Assembly: GCA_932294295.1 (NCBI GenBank)
Contig: OW028584.1
Coordinates: forward strand, 29,324,470-29,388,469
Origin: Alitta virens
Taxonomy: Eukaryota > Annelida > Polychaeta > Phyllodocida > Nereididae
Length of the DNA stretch: 64,000 nt
Reading direction: 5' to 3'
The position numbers and the translations under genes were made by a program. Positions 25,190 through 36,751 of the stretch are shown piece by piece; within the stretch, counting starts at the first letter, position 1; each line of letters begins with the position of its first letter. The notes below the pieces were generated by a model. That model made no database searches. It was not told the origin of the DNA and was given only the letters and a program-made list of their open reading frames with translations.

Positions 25190-25330
25190 GTAATGTGGCA
25201 TCCTGCTGAGATTTACTCTTAAAGAGTCACTGGGGTCAAAGATTGAACCTGGGACCCTCAAGAGGAGCCAGCTAGTGCACAAACAGGCTGATGCCTGAAC
25301 CACTAGGCCACCACTGCAGTCTTCATTCTT
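25190..25330 (-). repeat. tRNA-derived SINE
   Basis: On the minus strand: GGCCTAGTGGTTCAGGCATC (A-box-like) followed by GGTCCCAGGTTCAATC (B-box-like), then a body ending near the MITE at 25182. This is the standard SINE head structure. Confidence 0.6.
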
Positions 25331-25393
25331 ATATAGATCGATCTGAACTAATTTGTTTTCTTCAGGGACGAAACACATTTTTTTGCAAATAAA

Positions 25394-25399
25394 TTTATT
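25394..25399 (-). terminator. Polyadenylation signal overlapping the METAP1D stop
   Basis: AATAAA on the minus strand shares bases with the GAA-TAA end of the reading frame. A very short 3' UTR is implied if the signal is used. Confidence 0.45.
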
Positions 25400-28038
25400 C
25401 AGTGAGGATCTCAATTCCATTTCCAGTGACAAGAACAGTGTGTTCAAATTGAGCGGTCAGACTATCGTCCACAGTCACAGCTGTCCAGCCATCTTCAAGG
25501 ATTTTAATTTCAAATCCACCCGCTGACAAAATTGGTTCTGAAATTAAATAAACCAACATGGAATACACTTGTCATCTGCATAAAAACCACTGGTAATGAC
25601 AGCAAAAATGGATGAACGTCTAGATATTTTGGTACCGACGAAATAAAGAGTATGGATTTAAAATACAATCATACTATACCCCCTATAAGGCCAAAATTAT
25701 GCATTGAACTCTTTAATTCAAAGTTATGTATACTTTAATTGCTTGTATTATAGTCTTGACTATCACAATTAGGGCCAGCCTAACTTTGACCCTAACCATC
25801 TTCGCTATCAATTAAAATAATAATAAGTTTTTGCATCTTACCTATAGTAAATGTCATCCCTTCTTTCATCATTATCTTCGAGTCATTTCCTTGAGAAAAG
25901 AAAAATGCTAATTTAAAGATGAATTTAAGATAGATTGAACATCCTATACAAACTGCTCATACAACCAGTTTTGGGCACAATTTGAACCTGTCTGGTAACA
26001 CCATTGTGGCATTCACATCAGAGTTGGTTTAGCTGTTGGGTTATTTAAAAGTTGGTAACATTACAATATGTCCCACCAACCATCAAGTTGTAGTACGTGA
26101 ACACAAACTTGTTGAGGAATGTACAATAAATTTTAGGCAAAAACACAGCCTTATGGTGCCATAATATAATGGAGCGATCATTAACTTTAATTTATGGATG
26201 CATCAGTACCCCTATCATGTAGATATTATATTATTTATGTATATTATATATAAATAGCATTGACAAATTAATTACCTATGTGGAAGACATCTGGAGGTCC
26301 ATGAAAGTAACTTCCTATTCCATGGCCGCAGAAATGTGGGATGATTGAAAATCCATTGTCTTCTGCGATTTTCCTGCAAATCAAAAATTTGCTTTAATAA
26401 TTCAGAAAAATTCATTTAACTCTTAACAAGGAAAATCAATCAAAATTTTAAAAATTAACATATCAATTAAAAGCTTTACAAAATTTAACGTATATTCCTT
26501 CTTGCTACAATGACTAATTGTTCCAGAAGTATTACTTTGCAAAACACATGAAAACATTATTTAGTTTCAATCTTCACAAAACAAAATTTGAGTGCAAAGA
26601 CAATCAGTGCAAACTTATAAAGCAAATACAGTGTATAATATACACTGTATTTGCTTTTAATTATATAATATACACTGTATTTGCTTTATATAATATACAC
26701 TGTATTTGCTTTATATAATATACACTGTATTTGCTTTATATAACATACACTGCATTTGCTTTATATAATATACACTGTATTTGCTTTATATAATATACAC
26801 TGTATTTGCTTTATATAATATACACTGTATTTGCTTTATATAATATACACTGTATTTGCTTTATATAATATACATTGTATTTGCTTTATATAATATACAC
26901 TGTATTTGCTTTATATAATATACACTGTATTTGCATTATATAATATACAGCTGTATTACTCACTGGGTGACAAAGCCTATGTAAGAAATCGGAGTCTCGG
27001 GTCCACACAACTCAATGGCAGAGTCAAGCGCCATTTTTGCTGTAACCATCAAGGATTGGGCTCCAGCATCTATACATCCTACACCAAATGTAGCTGATGT
27101 GTCACCGTGGAAACCTTTATAAAACACCTGAAATTATGATGAATAAAGTATTAAATTAAAAATATCACTAAAGGGCAGAAAACTGCATCTGAAAGTGGCC
27201 TGCAGTGATTCCATTACATATTTTTTAACCAGCCAAAGAGGAATATTTTGAGGAAAGATTCTTTGCGCCAACCAGCTGGATATATTTTGAGCGCTATTCT
27301 AAAAACAGTATTTAAGTGCAGACTGAAGTTAGCTGAAGTAATACCTTATATCCTCATTGTAAACAGAATTGTAAATATATTTGGAATTCTTAAATTAATT
27401 AGGTATTTGATTTACTGCCATTTGTGACATTAACAATATCTGACACCTGAAAAGAAAAAACTTCTAGCGCCCGAAATGTTTGTAAATACCGTGATATCAA
27501 CGTTGACAATATCTCCGTCTTCTAGTGGCCTTGAATCTGGGATTCCATGACAAGCAACATTATTCACGGATGTACACACTGACTTCGGAAAGCCTCGATA
27601 GAGCAGAGGAGAGGGATATGCATTCTTCTCGATACAAATATTGTGAACAAACTCGTCAATCTCATCTGTTGTGACCCCTGGCTTCACTATCTCTCCTGCT
27701 AATTGTAGTATTTCTTTTGCTAAGCGACACGAGTCTCTCATTCCTTGTATTTGGTCGGCAGTTTTGATTTCTGGATCTTTGGATTCTGGTGCAGAATCAG
27801 CAAATAACATGCTGAGAATGGACTGTCCCTGCATTTGAGCATATTTTGGTCTTTCTATATGTGAAGGCACTTCTCTGATAGGCGAGACTACTGCAGGTTT
27901 AACGACGTTAAATTTGCGCTTTTGACTAGACTTAATAGACTTATAACGCACACAATTATTGCACATGGAAGGTTGCTTGATGGTCCGTGTGAGAAGACTG
28001 ATGCAGCTTGACAGTCGCCTTGAGTTTTGCATATTCAT
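25395..28038 (-). CDS. METAP1D: METAP1D, mitochondrial methionine aminopeptidase, complete
   Basis: Exons (minus): 27490-28038, 26964-27127, 26276-26373, 25842-25889, 25395-25537; 1002 bases, 333 residues, close to the 335 of human METAP1D. The enzyme removes the initiator methionine from proteins made in mitochondria. The N-terminus (MNMQNSRRLSSCISLLTRTI) is basic and hydroxylated like a mitochondrial presequence. All metal ligands of the type-1 fold are visible: Asp in DGDIVNVDIT, Asp in FHGDTSATFG, His in CGHGIGSYFH, Glu in EGMTFTIEPIL and Glu in TAQFEHTVLV. NAYPSPLLYRGFPKSVCTSVNNVACHGIPD-type substrate-loop wording is typical of the family. The start is the first ATG of the frame; an acceptor-like TTTTTACAG lies 3 bases upstream, so a non-coding first exon is likely. 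An AATAAA signal overlaps the stop codon. The gene converges on PHF14. Confidence 0.96.
26625..26946. repeat. 25-bp minisatellite in METAP1D intron 2
   Basis: About 12 head-to-tail units of TATAATATACACTGTATTTGCTT-type sequence, period near 25 bases. It starts about 17 bases from the intron's 5' splice site on the transcribed strand. Units are partly palindromic (TACAGTGTA-like), so the transcript could fold. Confidence 0.92.
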
Positions 28039-29487
28039 GATCTGTAAAAAAATAAAAATAATAAATCAGAATTAGTTTTCCAAGCTAGACTGCTACTGCT
28101 AGAGCAAATGTTTACATGGTATATTCACATACCATTAGCATGTTCTATATATATAATATATATATTAATGTCTACTTGCCAGTCATTGTTGTTAAAACAT
28201 GGACTGTTTGCAGGCAATACATTCATAATTATGTGCATTGATATGATCATTATTATGTTGCATGGACCATGGCATTGGTACGTATACAATGGTAGGTCAT
28301 GATATCTATACTATAGATTCTAGATATCTATATGCGTTACAGAGAGGACTCGTAGTGTACATGCAATTTAAGCTTTGCACTGTGCACAGGACCACACAGC
28401 AATTCAACAAGCATCATACTACCTCAGGTTACAGATGTGTCAATAACTCCAGTACTTCTGTCCAGTCACCTTGCAACTCCTAATATTCTGCACGTGTTAG
28501 TTCGTGTCCTATCCGAAAGAGGACGCCACAGGACACTTGCATGCAGCAGACTGAAGTGCCTACCACCATAGCCTCAACTTGTAGAATGGACAAAAATCCT
28601 GCCCACATGGCACATTCATAGGCGGGTCGCTTATTAAAATTTAGGACAGATCAATTCAAGACATTATTATCCCTATAATTCTATGCATGCCTTCGGTTCT
28701 ATACTCTTGGTACATCAAAAGCAGTCGGGAACAGCCACAGGCTGGGATTACCATGCTGGTTAAAGATAGTTTAACGTATTCTGGCCAGCAACACTGCCAA
28801 ACAGGCAAGTCATCCCATACTGCCAAAGAGGAAGATACTTGTAATACTAAGCCAGCCTTTACAAAGACTTGATGCAGAGTTCTTAACCTCCTTAATCTAA
28901 ATTCTAAAATACAAGTTCAACAAAGGATGTCAAGGCCACAGGGCTGCCTAGTCCAGGTCCAGGCAGGTAGGCAGTACATACCAGCCTGACCATTAAAATG
29001 AAACTTACACAACTCTTAATATCAAATGATATTTAATTTCATCATATTTTAATATGAAAGCATGTATATACAGACTTACTACAGTATTACTGCATATATT
29101 TTTGCAACCAGTGCACAGACAAGTGACTACAGTAAAAGTACCAAGCTAACAAATTTTATATACAAATAAAACAAGTAAATTTATCTGGTTATATAATATA
29201 CAATCTTTTAGTATCATATACAATCTTTTAGTTAACCATCACAAAAATCAAAGCAATGTTTATTGAATAAAAGTGCATTGTATATGTAACATAATGATAC
29301 AATATTTCAAAGCACAAAAAAAACAACTACATTAAATTAAAATGCTTATTATAATAAGTGATCAAGTTATATTATACATCTATATTTACTTGCAATAATT
29401 TGTCAAGAAGTTTTATACTATGAAAAAAAAAAGAAAAAGAAAAGAAGTTCCACATTTATCAAAAATTTTAAACGCATTTAATTTTAT
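28039..29487. other. Intergenic region between METAP1D and the ubiquitin-like gene
   Basis: METAP1D upstream region and 3' flank of the ubiquitin-like gene, both on the minus strand. AT-rich, with no domain-bearing frame and no clear repeat. A noncoding METAP1D first exon may lie here. Confidence 0.5.
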
Positions 29488-29488
29488 T
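29483..29488 (-). terminator. Polyadenylation signal abutting the stop of the ubiquitin-like gene
   Basis: AATAAA on the minus strand overlaps the last base of the TAA stop, as also seen in METAP1D. Confidence 0.45.
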
Positions 29489-32400
29489 TACATTATGACC
29501 CCAATCAATATTTCCGAACCATTTTCGACTCCATAGTCCAAAATTGGCTTTTTATCCAAAAGTGGACGCCCCTTAAAGAACAATGTATAGCTCTTGTCTG
29601 CAGGCCCGAAAGACGCAGCTATTAGCTTGTCCTTGATGGCATCAGCGGTGTCACCCAGACTCAAATCCAAATTTGTGGCGTCGACGCCAGTGCCTTTGAA
29701 GACGTGGATGCGAACATTAATTGGGACCTTAGTGGCATCTCCGACGAAAACGTAAACAAAATCATCCTCGACGCCATCCACTTCATTGATAGGATTGTCA
29801 TCATCTAGATCTGAGCTTTTGAAGTTCAGACGAAGCTGAGCTGAATGTATCTTGGCCTGAAAAAATAATTAACGAAAAGGTTCGTAAAAAAATTCATGAA
29901 CTAGTAAACCAATAAAAAATAAAACTTACTTCATAAGGCGACGGTTTTTTGATCTTTCGTTTCTCGACATCGCCGGCCAAACTTTTGCAGTGCCGCTCAA
30001 TTAATAAATCAACAATTGTCTGGGCAAATATGTGGATTGCATCTCAAAGTATCACATCACCTGTGTTAAAAAAAAACACTTTCTGGGGATTTTTTTATTA
30101 TTTTCTGACCGACCGTCTCATGAAAAACGGTCCGAGAAAGTTCAGAGAAACATAAGATCGAAAAACCGTGGCCTAAAGGGTTAATAACTTTTATTTATTA
30201 AACAGGCGCGGTTAAATATGAAATTGCAATGATTATCTAACCAATCCCTACATAGCATATGCAGTAATATTCGTAAAAATCTTAATTAAATTACATTTGG
30301 TTTACTGGTTTTCTAAATATGCATTGTACACATCTTGCAAAGTGATGTGTATCCGTAAAATTTAGCCACTTTCAGCTCAGTGACCACCAATTTGATAAAA
30401 CGCTAGTGTCAACCCAGTCACAGCGCAGAGACTGTCTCTGCTCAGGACCCCTTAATTTTCAGGGTCCCTTGAAACTAAAGTGACCTACTTTTACAAGATC
30501 CATATGCACATACAACGTATTGCTGACCAAACAAATTAGTTCAATGTTCGGTGGTCTAGAATGGCGTATAATATCCTCATTTTGCTTGATTTGCCTTCCT
30601 TGAACATATTTGGCAAGTTTCAATTTAAGCCCATCTATAGGCCAAAAGTGGCTGGGTTAGTTGTGCAAAACTTTTGGTGAGTTGCTCTAAATCAGAACCT
30701 GTAGACGCTCGCCCTGCTCGCCAATTCAGTGACAATTTGGTTTGGTGCGGTTGTTTTTATGCGTGAAATTCAGTCTTTCCAATTTATCCGTATGCAACCA
30801 TCAGATACATGTAATTCAGGGTAGTAACATTTCTCATACCATCTGAGATGTGTGTATACAGTACTGCTCCTCTTAAGGAAGAGCCCTACCCTTCAGCAGG
30901 CTGCTGATGGTCTCATACGGGGGTTGGTCTCATAATAGGCCCAGACCAAGCAATCTCTCAATGTATACATTGTACATTCATGCAGGCATTCCTCCTATCC
31001 GTGGGGGTTACTGGACAACTACAAGACCTTGTCTGAAAGTGGTCCCCAGTCACATATATATATAAATTGTCAATATTTTGAATAACAGAAGGATTAATAA
31101 AATATATTCCTGATCTGCATGGGATCTAGTCAGGCATGGGGCCCAACACAGCTGCCTAGCTAATGATGCCCTTTGAGGTCTACAGTCATCTCGTCAATAG
31201 GTCAAGTCGTCAACTGGTCAAGTCGTCTGAAAAAAGTCAAGTGGTTAAAAGCCTTGGTAAAGTCGTCAAAAGCCCTGGTCAAGTGGTCAAAAGTGGACTT
31301 ACCTATTGACGAGATGACTGTAGACCGTTTTTACCTAATTACACTGTAGTTATTAATTGCAATGAGGGAGATATTGACATTGATAAACTTTCTAAGGTTA
31401 ATTCCGGTTGTGGGTTTACAGCAACTCACGAACAACACAACACTCTTGACCATGCATGCAAGCAACTAAAATTAAACAAACCTGCACACCTTAAAACCAT
31501 GGAGACAAGTGTCTTCTCTTTACTCCCATGTTAAAACAAACGGGTGTACAATATTTATAAGTTTGAAACAATGCGTGTCTATAGTTGTATAATGCAAACG
31601 CTTCATTACTCTAAAACCAATATGTATGTATATTCATCTATAATTCATATTAGGTCAAACTTTAGTTATTACTTGAGATTTGCCTTTTTCTACCTATATA
31701 TTTAAATTTTCAGTTCACTAGTAATAAATTTATATCAGAATATCCCCAAAATAAATTAATTTAATAATTTTCTTTATGCTTTGTGAAACCATATAACCAT
31801 TGCCACTTAGAAATTGCTAGAAATTAAGTTTTTGTTGTAGTGATTCGGCTGAGAAATTTAGGGAAAATCATTCTTTTATTTTACTTTATGAACATAAAAA
31901 TTTAGATTAAACCGATGGGGGACAGGCGCACATGTATACGGGTGGAGGGAAAGGGCTCGCCGGCAAGTTGATTGCCGGCCCATGAAATGTCCGATTTATG
32001 CGGTATGATTTATAATACAAAGCCAATTTTTCACCAGCCGTTTTGACTAGATAGTCTTTTGATGAGTTAACCAGGTTTATGTTTATTGACGAGTTGACTA
32101 ACATTTTGACGAGTTAACCAACTATATTGACGAGTCAACTTTTTTGTTGACGACATGACTAATTGACGACTTTGATGACATGACCAACAATCCCCTTTGA
32201 CCAGCAGAGATGCCAAGTTCTTGAGTGGTGAATGCGTGAGTTTTTGGCTCTTTACAACCAGTTTACATTAAAATGTCAAAGATTTATTAACTTTAAATAT
32301 GAAGAAAATACTCAAGTCCAGAGGAGCGAGATAGCTACCAAATACGTGAGACTAGCACTGAATGCTTAAGACTTGGCATGTCTGATGACCAGCCCTGTTT

Positions 32401-35400
32401 TTTTTTCACACATGTATTCATTCCTTGTAACGGTTATTGCACAAAGAGATGTGTTATGTGTCTAATACTGTCTATATTATATGTTACGTACAGTAGCACA
32501 TGCGATGTGCAATCTGGTGCAGCTCAAGTACTTGGCCCCAGGCGTTGCCACAGACAAATCAATGATATCATGGAGTCATTTCCATGGATTTCTCAGCCGG
32601 GAACATGGCTGCCAGGGGTGGGCACCCCCAGGGTTGCAAAATTTGCCCAGCATCTGACTGGAATTTTGGCCCAACATCGACGTGATCTAACATGCCATCT
32701 GTGTATTTGTAAATCAGCACCACCGAGTTGAAAGAATACACATTAGTAACAGGTTGACCAACTAATGATCTTGCAGTGTGCTATAGATGCAGATTACACA
32801 AGTGGAGAAGCGAACTAGCATTTTACCAAATCGACGTACCAGATATATCGCACCATGCGAATTGTGTCCAGAACTGCTTGTGAATTAATGCATATTTTGA
32901 ATTTTTGTCTTGTTGCAGCATACAAACTTTTAATGCACAATACTACACATTCAATCACGTCACACCCACTTACATTGGCTTCCTTTTCAGCTTCATTCAT
33001 TTTCTGGGACAAGCTCTTTTTGACGTCTGCAACCGTAGTTCCTTTTTCCACTTCCAGTGGGATTACCTGCCCCTGCAGGTTCTTGAATCGAACTTGGACT
33101 TTTGTTCCTCCGACTGAAAAAACAAAAGTACTTTGTGATTTCAGGGTCACAGCAAAGACTGGCAACTGCTCACTTTTGTTTATTTACGTGTTTAGACAGG
33201 AAGTTTGGCGGTCGTTAAAATGCGGGTTGGTAATAGCGGAACGTGTACGCACTACGCAGTCAGTTGGTGCACGAAAGTAAAATGCGGTATCATTGCTGCG
33301 GAACGACCGGGAATTTGTACTCAGTCCAGATTTTGAAAAGTTAAGATAATTCCCACCATAGTCCTTGGCATAGATATTTTCTATGAAACCAATAGCAATT
33401 ATTAATATAGAGTAGACTGAATTAAGGCCTATATGGCTATATATTGTCACAGCCTCACTGGCTTCATTAAGTAAATCTGAAATTGGTGAGCAAATGTTCA
33501 ATGACTTGAGCAATGCATGTGCAGGTTAAGATGCAGGCCATAATTAATTACATTGCTGCAAAATAAGTAAGTTAAAAAAAAGAGTATTATCTATTACAAA
33601 TGCATTCAGGCTAATTAAACTTAATTTAAACTTAATCCCCGCGTAAATAGAAGAGGGATCTTGCATTGTCTAGCGGTCATGACTATTGTGCACTTGTCAC
33701 ACTAACTTCACCTATTTTTGGTGCTCTGCATGACCAACATTTTGGATTGCAATGCAGGTTTCTGATTAAAAACATGACCAGCAGATCTGCACAAAAATGA
33801 AGGGTGTTTTTTCCCCCCGTAGATGTTAGTTTAATTTAATTCAACCTAATAATGTTACCAATAACTGTCTTTCAAAAGAGTATTTTTTATCATGGGGGTA
33901 TTCCTTTTCCCTTTTCCATGTAACATACATTTTGTATGTGTAATGTAGTTGGCACATGACAAGAACTATAAAGGAGTCAGTTTAATTGCAAGTAATTACC
34001 CCAGGGCATGCCCTGAACTAGTAGTCTAGTGACATGTCCAATTGCAATCAACACATAGGTCAGTCAAGCAAGTTGAAGCAACCTCTAATTGTTAATTACA
34101 ACCTTGAGAAGTTGGTTTGCAATTGATGCATTTAAATGTACTCAGAATTTTTTAAGGCAAATCTGAGATGGTCAGGTAGCAACCAATTCCCTAATTTGGC
34201 AGTCAATACTTATCATAACTACTGTTTACAAGTTGCTTCCTCACACCTTCTTTGGGTGCTATATTCACAATTAAGATGATTGATGCATACAGAGTTCCTG
34301 TTAGGGTGTCAAAAAAGTGGGTCCCTGGGATCCAATGGTGCCTGAAAAAGTGGGTCCCTATCAACATTTGTGGGTCCCAAGTTCCCAATCCCTAAGTCTG
34401 CTGCAAATACTTGTCAACAAATGTTGAGTTCTTTATTATTTACAAAAAACTTGGATGTTTACTTTTGTATCATTATAATAACTAATATTTGGTACAAAAA
34501 TACAATTAGTACAATAACAAGTAAAACATTTTCAGTTTCACTCAAGACAAGAGTCTGTGTCTCAACTCATTTTATTTCCCCCTGTCTTTGACAATGCAAA
34601 AATAATTGGCAGCTGAGGCATACTGAAAGACTGCAATAGGCGGACCATTGATGGAGACTTGCATCATGTTGTTTAAAGATGTTTCTGTCACCTTGTTTCT
34701 CAGTTTTGTCTGATTTATGTTCTGTCTGCTGAAGCCTCGCTCACAAGATGCTGAATTGAGGGAAACACAGAAATACTTGTGGCCTAGGAGGTGGCGCCAC
34801 TCGTTTTTCTTCAATAACAAATCAATGCGTCCTCAGGACGCCAGTGATGTGTCCTTTCTAATTTTAATGCGTATTTTTGCGATGGGGACGGCGTCAAAGA
34901 GAACTCTGGATGCATATGTCCTCACAATGTGACATTAATATCCGCGCCCTGTCAGATGTCTGGATTCTTCAATCACAGCATACCTGATCACTTCACACAC
35001 TTCATATTAATAAACATTCTTTTCATATTCTTAAAAAGCTAAATTGGCGGACTCAGCTGAAAAGCCGAACCGACTCAGCTGGCAGGCCGAATTGTCTTGT
35101 TTTAGCGAGGCCGAACAGGCTCAAGGCCCGAAACGACCTGCTGCCACCCCCCCCCCCCCCCCCCCCCCCCCCTCAGTCATCACCCCCGCTTATTCTCATG
35201 TTTAAGTTTTAATATTGATTTGCAAACGATCCTTGAGTGGTTATAATCATTCGCTTACTATAAACATTATAGCACTAGTAAATTGTTATCCTTTCCTGTA
35301 ATACATGTATACATTAATTCAAGGCCAATGTATCATTATTTATGAACTACATAAAAGGGTAATTATATAAATCATCATGTAGGATATAATGTTAGTCAAT

Positions 35401-36716
35401 TTCTGCATGCTCTTGTGTCTTTGATAAAATAAACCTTGCATGCACCTAAATTGCTTCAGTTCTTGAATTTGAATTTATCCCAGTTTAGTTATTTTTTAAG
35501 GATTGTTAATAATATTCAGTGGCGGCGCCAGGATTTCTGAAGTTGGGGGGGGGGGGGGGCAAATGAGGGGCAAGAGATCCATATAGGGGGGCAACTGTTC
35601 ATAGATACAACGGTCCAATCATCTAGCTATTAACAAGTTCAACTGGGAGGGGGGGGGGGCAAGTTGGGAGGGGCTAGGTGGTCTCTCCCCCCCCCCCCCC
35701 CCCCCCCAGCACCGCCACTGATAATATTGTGTCTAGAAATCACCATAAAATTGCTTTAACACATCCAACTCAAAATCTAGAAAACGCTAGTCCGAATTTT
35801 TTTACCTACAAGTCTGTAACACTAATAACAGACTATGCACTTTGGTAAACTATGTCTGCCATGCCCATTGTCGGAGCCATGCCCAAGGCATGGTTTATCA
35901 ATAATTTAACATAGTCATTGCCTGTTACTATTGTAGATGATCATTACTTAATAGTCTTAGCAGAAAGAAACCTTCAATGTCTGCCGAAAATAGTTCTGCA
36001 AGCCAGCATTGACATTGTGATTTTAATCTTAGTAATTTGGATCCTGCTCAACCTTATTTGTACAGTACTACAGTATTATCATCTTTTCATACTGTCATAC
36101 ATCCGTCTGTCAAAGCTTTTGCTTGCGTTTTATATTTTTTACCAATCCGACTTGATTTCCCGTTACCTTTATCCTTTACATCACGACATATTTATACACT
36201 GTAACAAAGTACATTAATTAGCCACAGTGTCTGTGACATTAGCGAACCAGGAAAACGAAAGTACTGAACACTTAGTCTTCATTTTTACTGATTCTACTCC
36301 ACCTGATAGGATCTATGTCATGTTAATTTCAGATTGAAACTAAAAAGTCTTCAATTAATAGAGCAGAAACTGTAGACATAGAAATCTATAAGATAAAGCA
36401 TGAAAATTTACCAGTCATTTTGGCGAATTTCCTTTGCGACTTCTCCAACTACAAACTTCACGCTTCTCAGAAATGGCTATTTTTAGCACATTACCACGTG
36501 ATTTAAAAAACAGGGGCGGGAATTATCTTAAAATAACAAGATATTATAATTAAATTGTCACATACCAAAGGCACGATTTATTTCAGTAATTGTCGTTATC
36601 AATAGTGTAATTAATTACTTACGTTGTTTAATAATTAGTTGCAACGATTCCCAAATTGAGATTTTACCATTTTCTACACACGTCATACAACTTCCGCCGG
36701 CGTGGAATTCATTCAT
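29488..36716 (-). CDS. Small ubiquitin-like-domain protein, unnamed, four coding exons
   Basis: Coding exons (minus): 36623-36716 (exon runs to 36751), 32974-33113, 29930-30019, 29488-29856; in frame, 230 residues. The last exon carries a ubiquitin-fold stretch (about 150-229): IHVFKG, a central LSLGDTADAIKDKLIAASFG helix region, FFKGRPLLDKKPILDYGV and a closing ENGSEILIGVIM. Exon 2 holds a second, incomplete-looking ubiquitin-like start (TKVQVRFKNLQGQVIPLEVE, then GTTVADVKKSLSQ). A basic linker (EKRKIKKPSPY) and an acidic stretch (DLDDDNPINEVDGVEDD) lie between them. No C-terminal GG, so it is probably not a conjugated modifier. I do not recognise the family. The frame stays open upstream of the chosen ATG to the exon's acceptor, so more N-terminal sequence is possible. 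It is divergent from the canopy gene. An AATAAA overlaps the stop. Confidence 0.75.
30020..32973. other. Intron 2 of the ubiquitin-like gene
   Basis: A 2954-base intron. It contains the E2 word-array element (31177-about 32200) and otherwise AT-rich sequence with no recognised coding region. Confidence 0.6.
31177..32200. mobile_element. About 1-kb element with subterminal word arrays (E2)
   Basis: Left array 31177-31326: repeated GTCAAGTCGTC and CAACTGGTC words inside a perfect 26-bp inverted repeat (31177-31202 and 31301-31326, starting GGTCTACAGTCATCTCG). Right array, about 32040-32200: at least five words of the form TTGACGAGTTGAC or TTGACGACATGAC, the reverse complement of the left word. 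The core has no transposase. Element limits on the right are approximate, and joining the two arrays into one element is inferred. Confidence 0.5.
34577..34783 (-). pseudogene. hAT transposase C-terminal (dimerisation) fragment
   Basis: The minus frame reads LNSASCERGFSRQNINQTK, then LRNKVTETSLNNMMQVSING followed by PP. The SASCERGFS..N..KT.LRN......L...M.ISING pattern is that of the hAT C-terminal dimerisation region found in transposases and domesticated relatives. Only this terminal piece is present; the catalytic domain and zinc finger are absent nearby, so it is a remnant inside an intron. It could have served the nearby MITEs in trans only if a full copy exists elsewhere. Confidence 0.65.
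35517..35720. mobile_element. hAT-type MITE with perfect 8-bp target duplication and G/C runs
   Basis: 204 bases bounded by CAGTGGCGGCGCC and its near-complement (CACCGCCACTG), flanked by the exact direct repeat ATAATATT (35509-35516 and 35721-35728). The interior is largely poly-G and poly-C with words such as GGCAAGTTGGGAGGGG. Confidence 0.85.
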
Positions 36717-36751
36717 TTGTTGTTGATACTGATAGACGTAGTGGCCAGTAT

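Larger units (their letters stand above)
23392..25394. other. Intergenic region between convergent PHF14 and METAP1D
   Basis: Contains the PHF14 3' UTR, whose length is unclear, a tRNA-like SINE fragment at about 24700-24810 (minus), a hAT-type MITE at 24880-25182 and a second SINE at about 25190-25330 (minus). No coding region recognised. Confidence 0.6.
33114..36622. other. Intron 1 of the ubiquitin-like gene
   Basis: A 3.5-kb intron holding a hAT transposase C-terminal remnant (34577-34783, minus), a long C-run near 35150 and a hAT-type MITE (35517-35720). Confidence 0.6.

Noticed and set aside
25160..25330. A functional tRNA gene on the minus strand.
   Set aside because: A- and B-box-like words are present but no complete cloverleaf or anticodon arm forms. 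Better explained as a SINE.
31907..32104. Small minus-strand frame MLVNSSININLVNSS.
   Set aside because: Its repeats (VNSS) are translations of the E2 word array, not a protein.
33114..33165. An apparent upstream extension (PVFAVTLKSQSTFVFS) of the ubiquitin-like exon.
   Set aside because: It has no ATG and is cut off by a strong acceptor TTTTTTCAG at 33114. The spliced join to 36623 keeps the frame.
32855..33280. A 141-codon plus-strand open frame.
   Set aside because: It overlaps the minus-strand ubiquitin-like exon 32974-33113, whose splice sites and frame are consistent. The plus translation has no domain.
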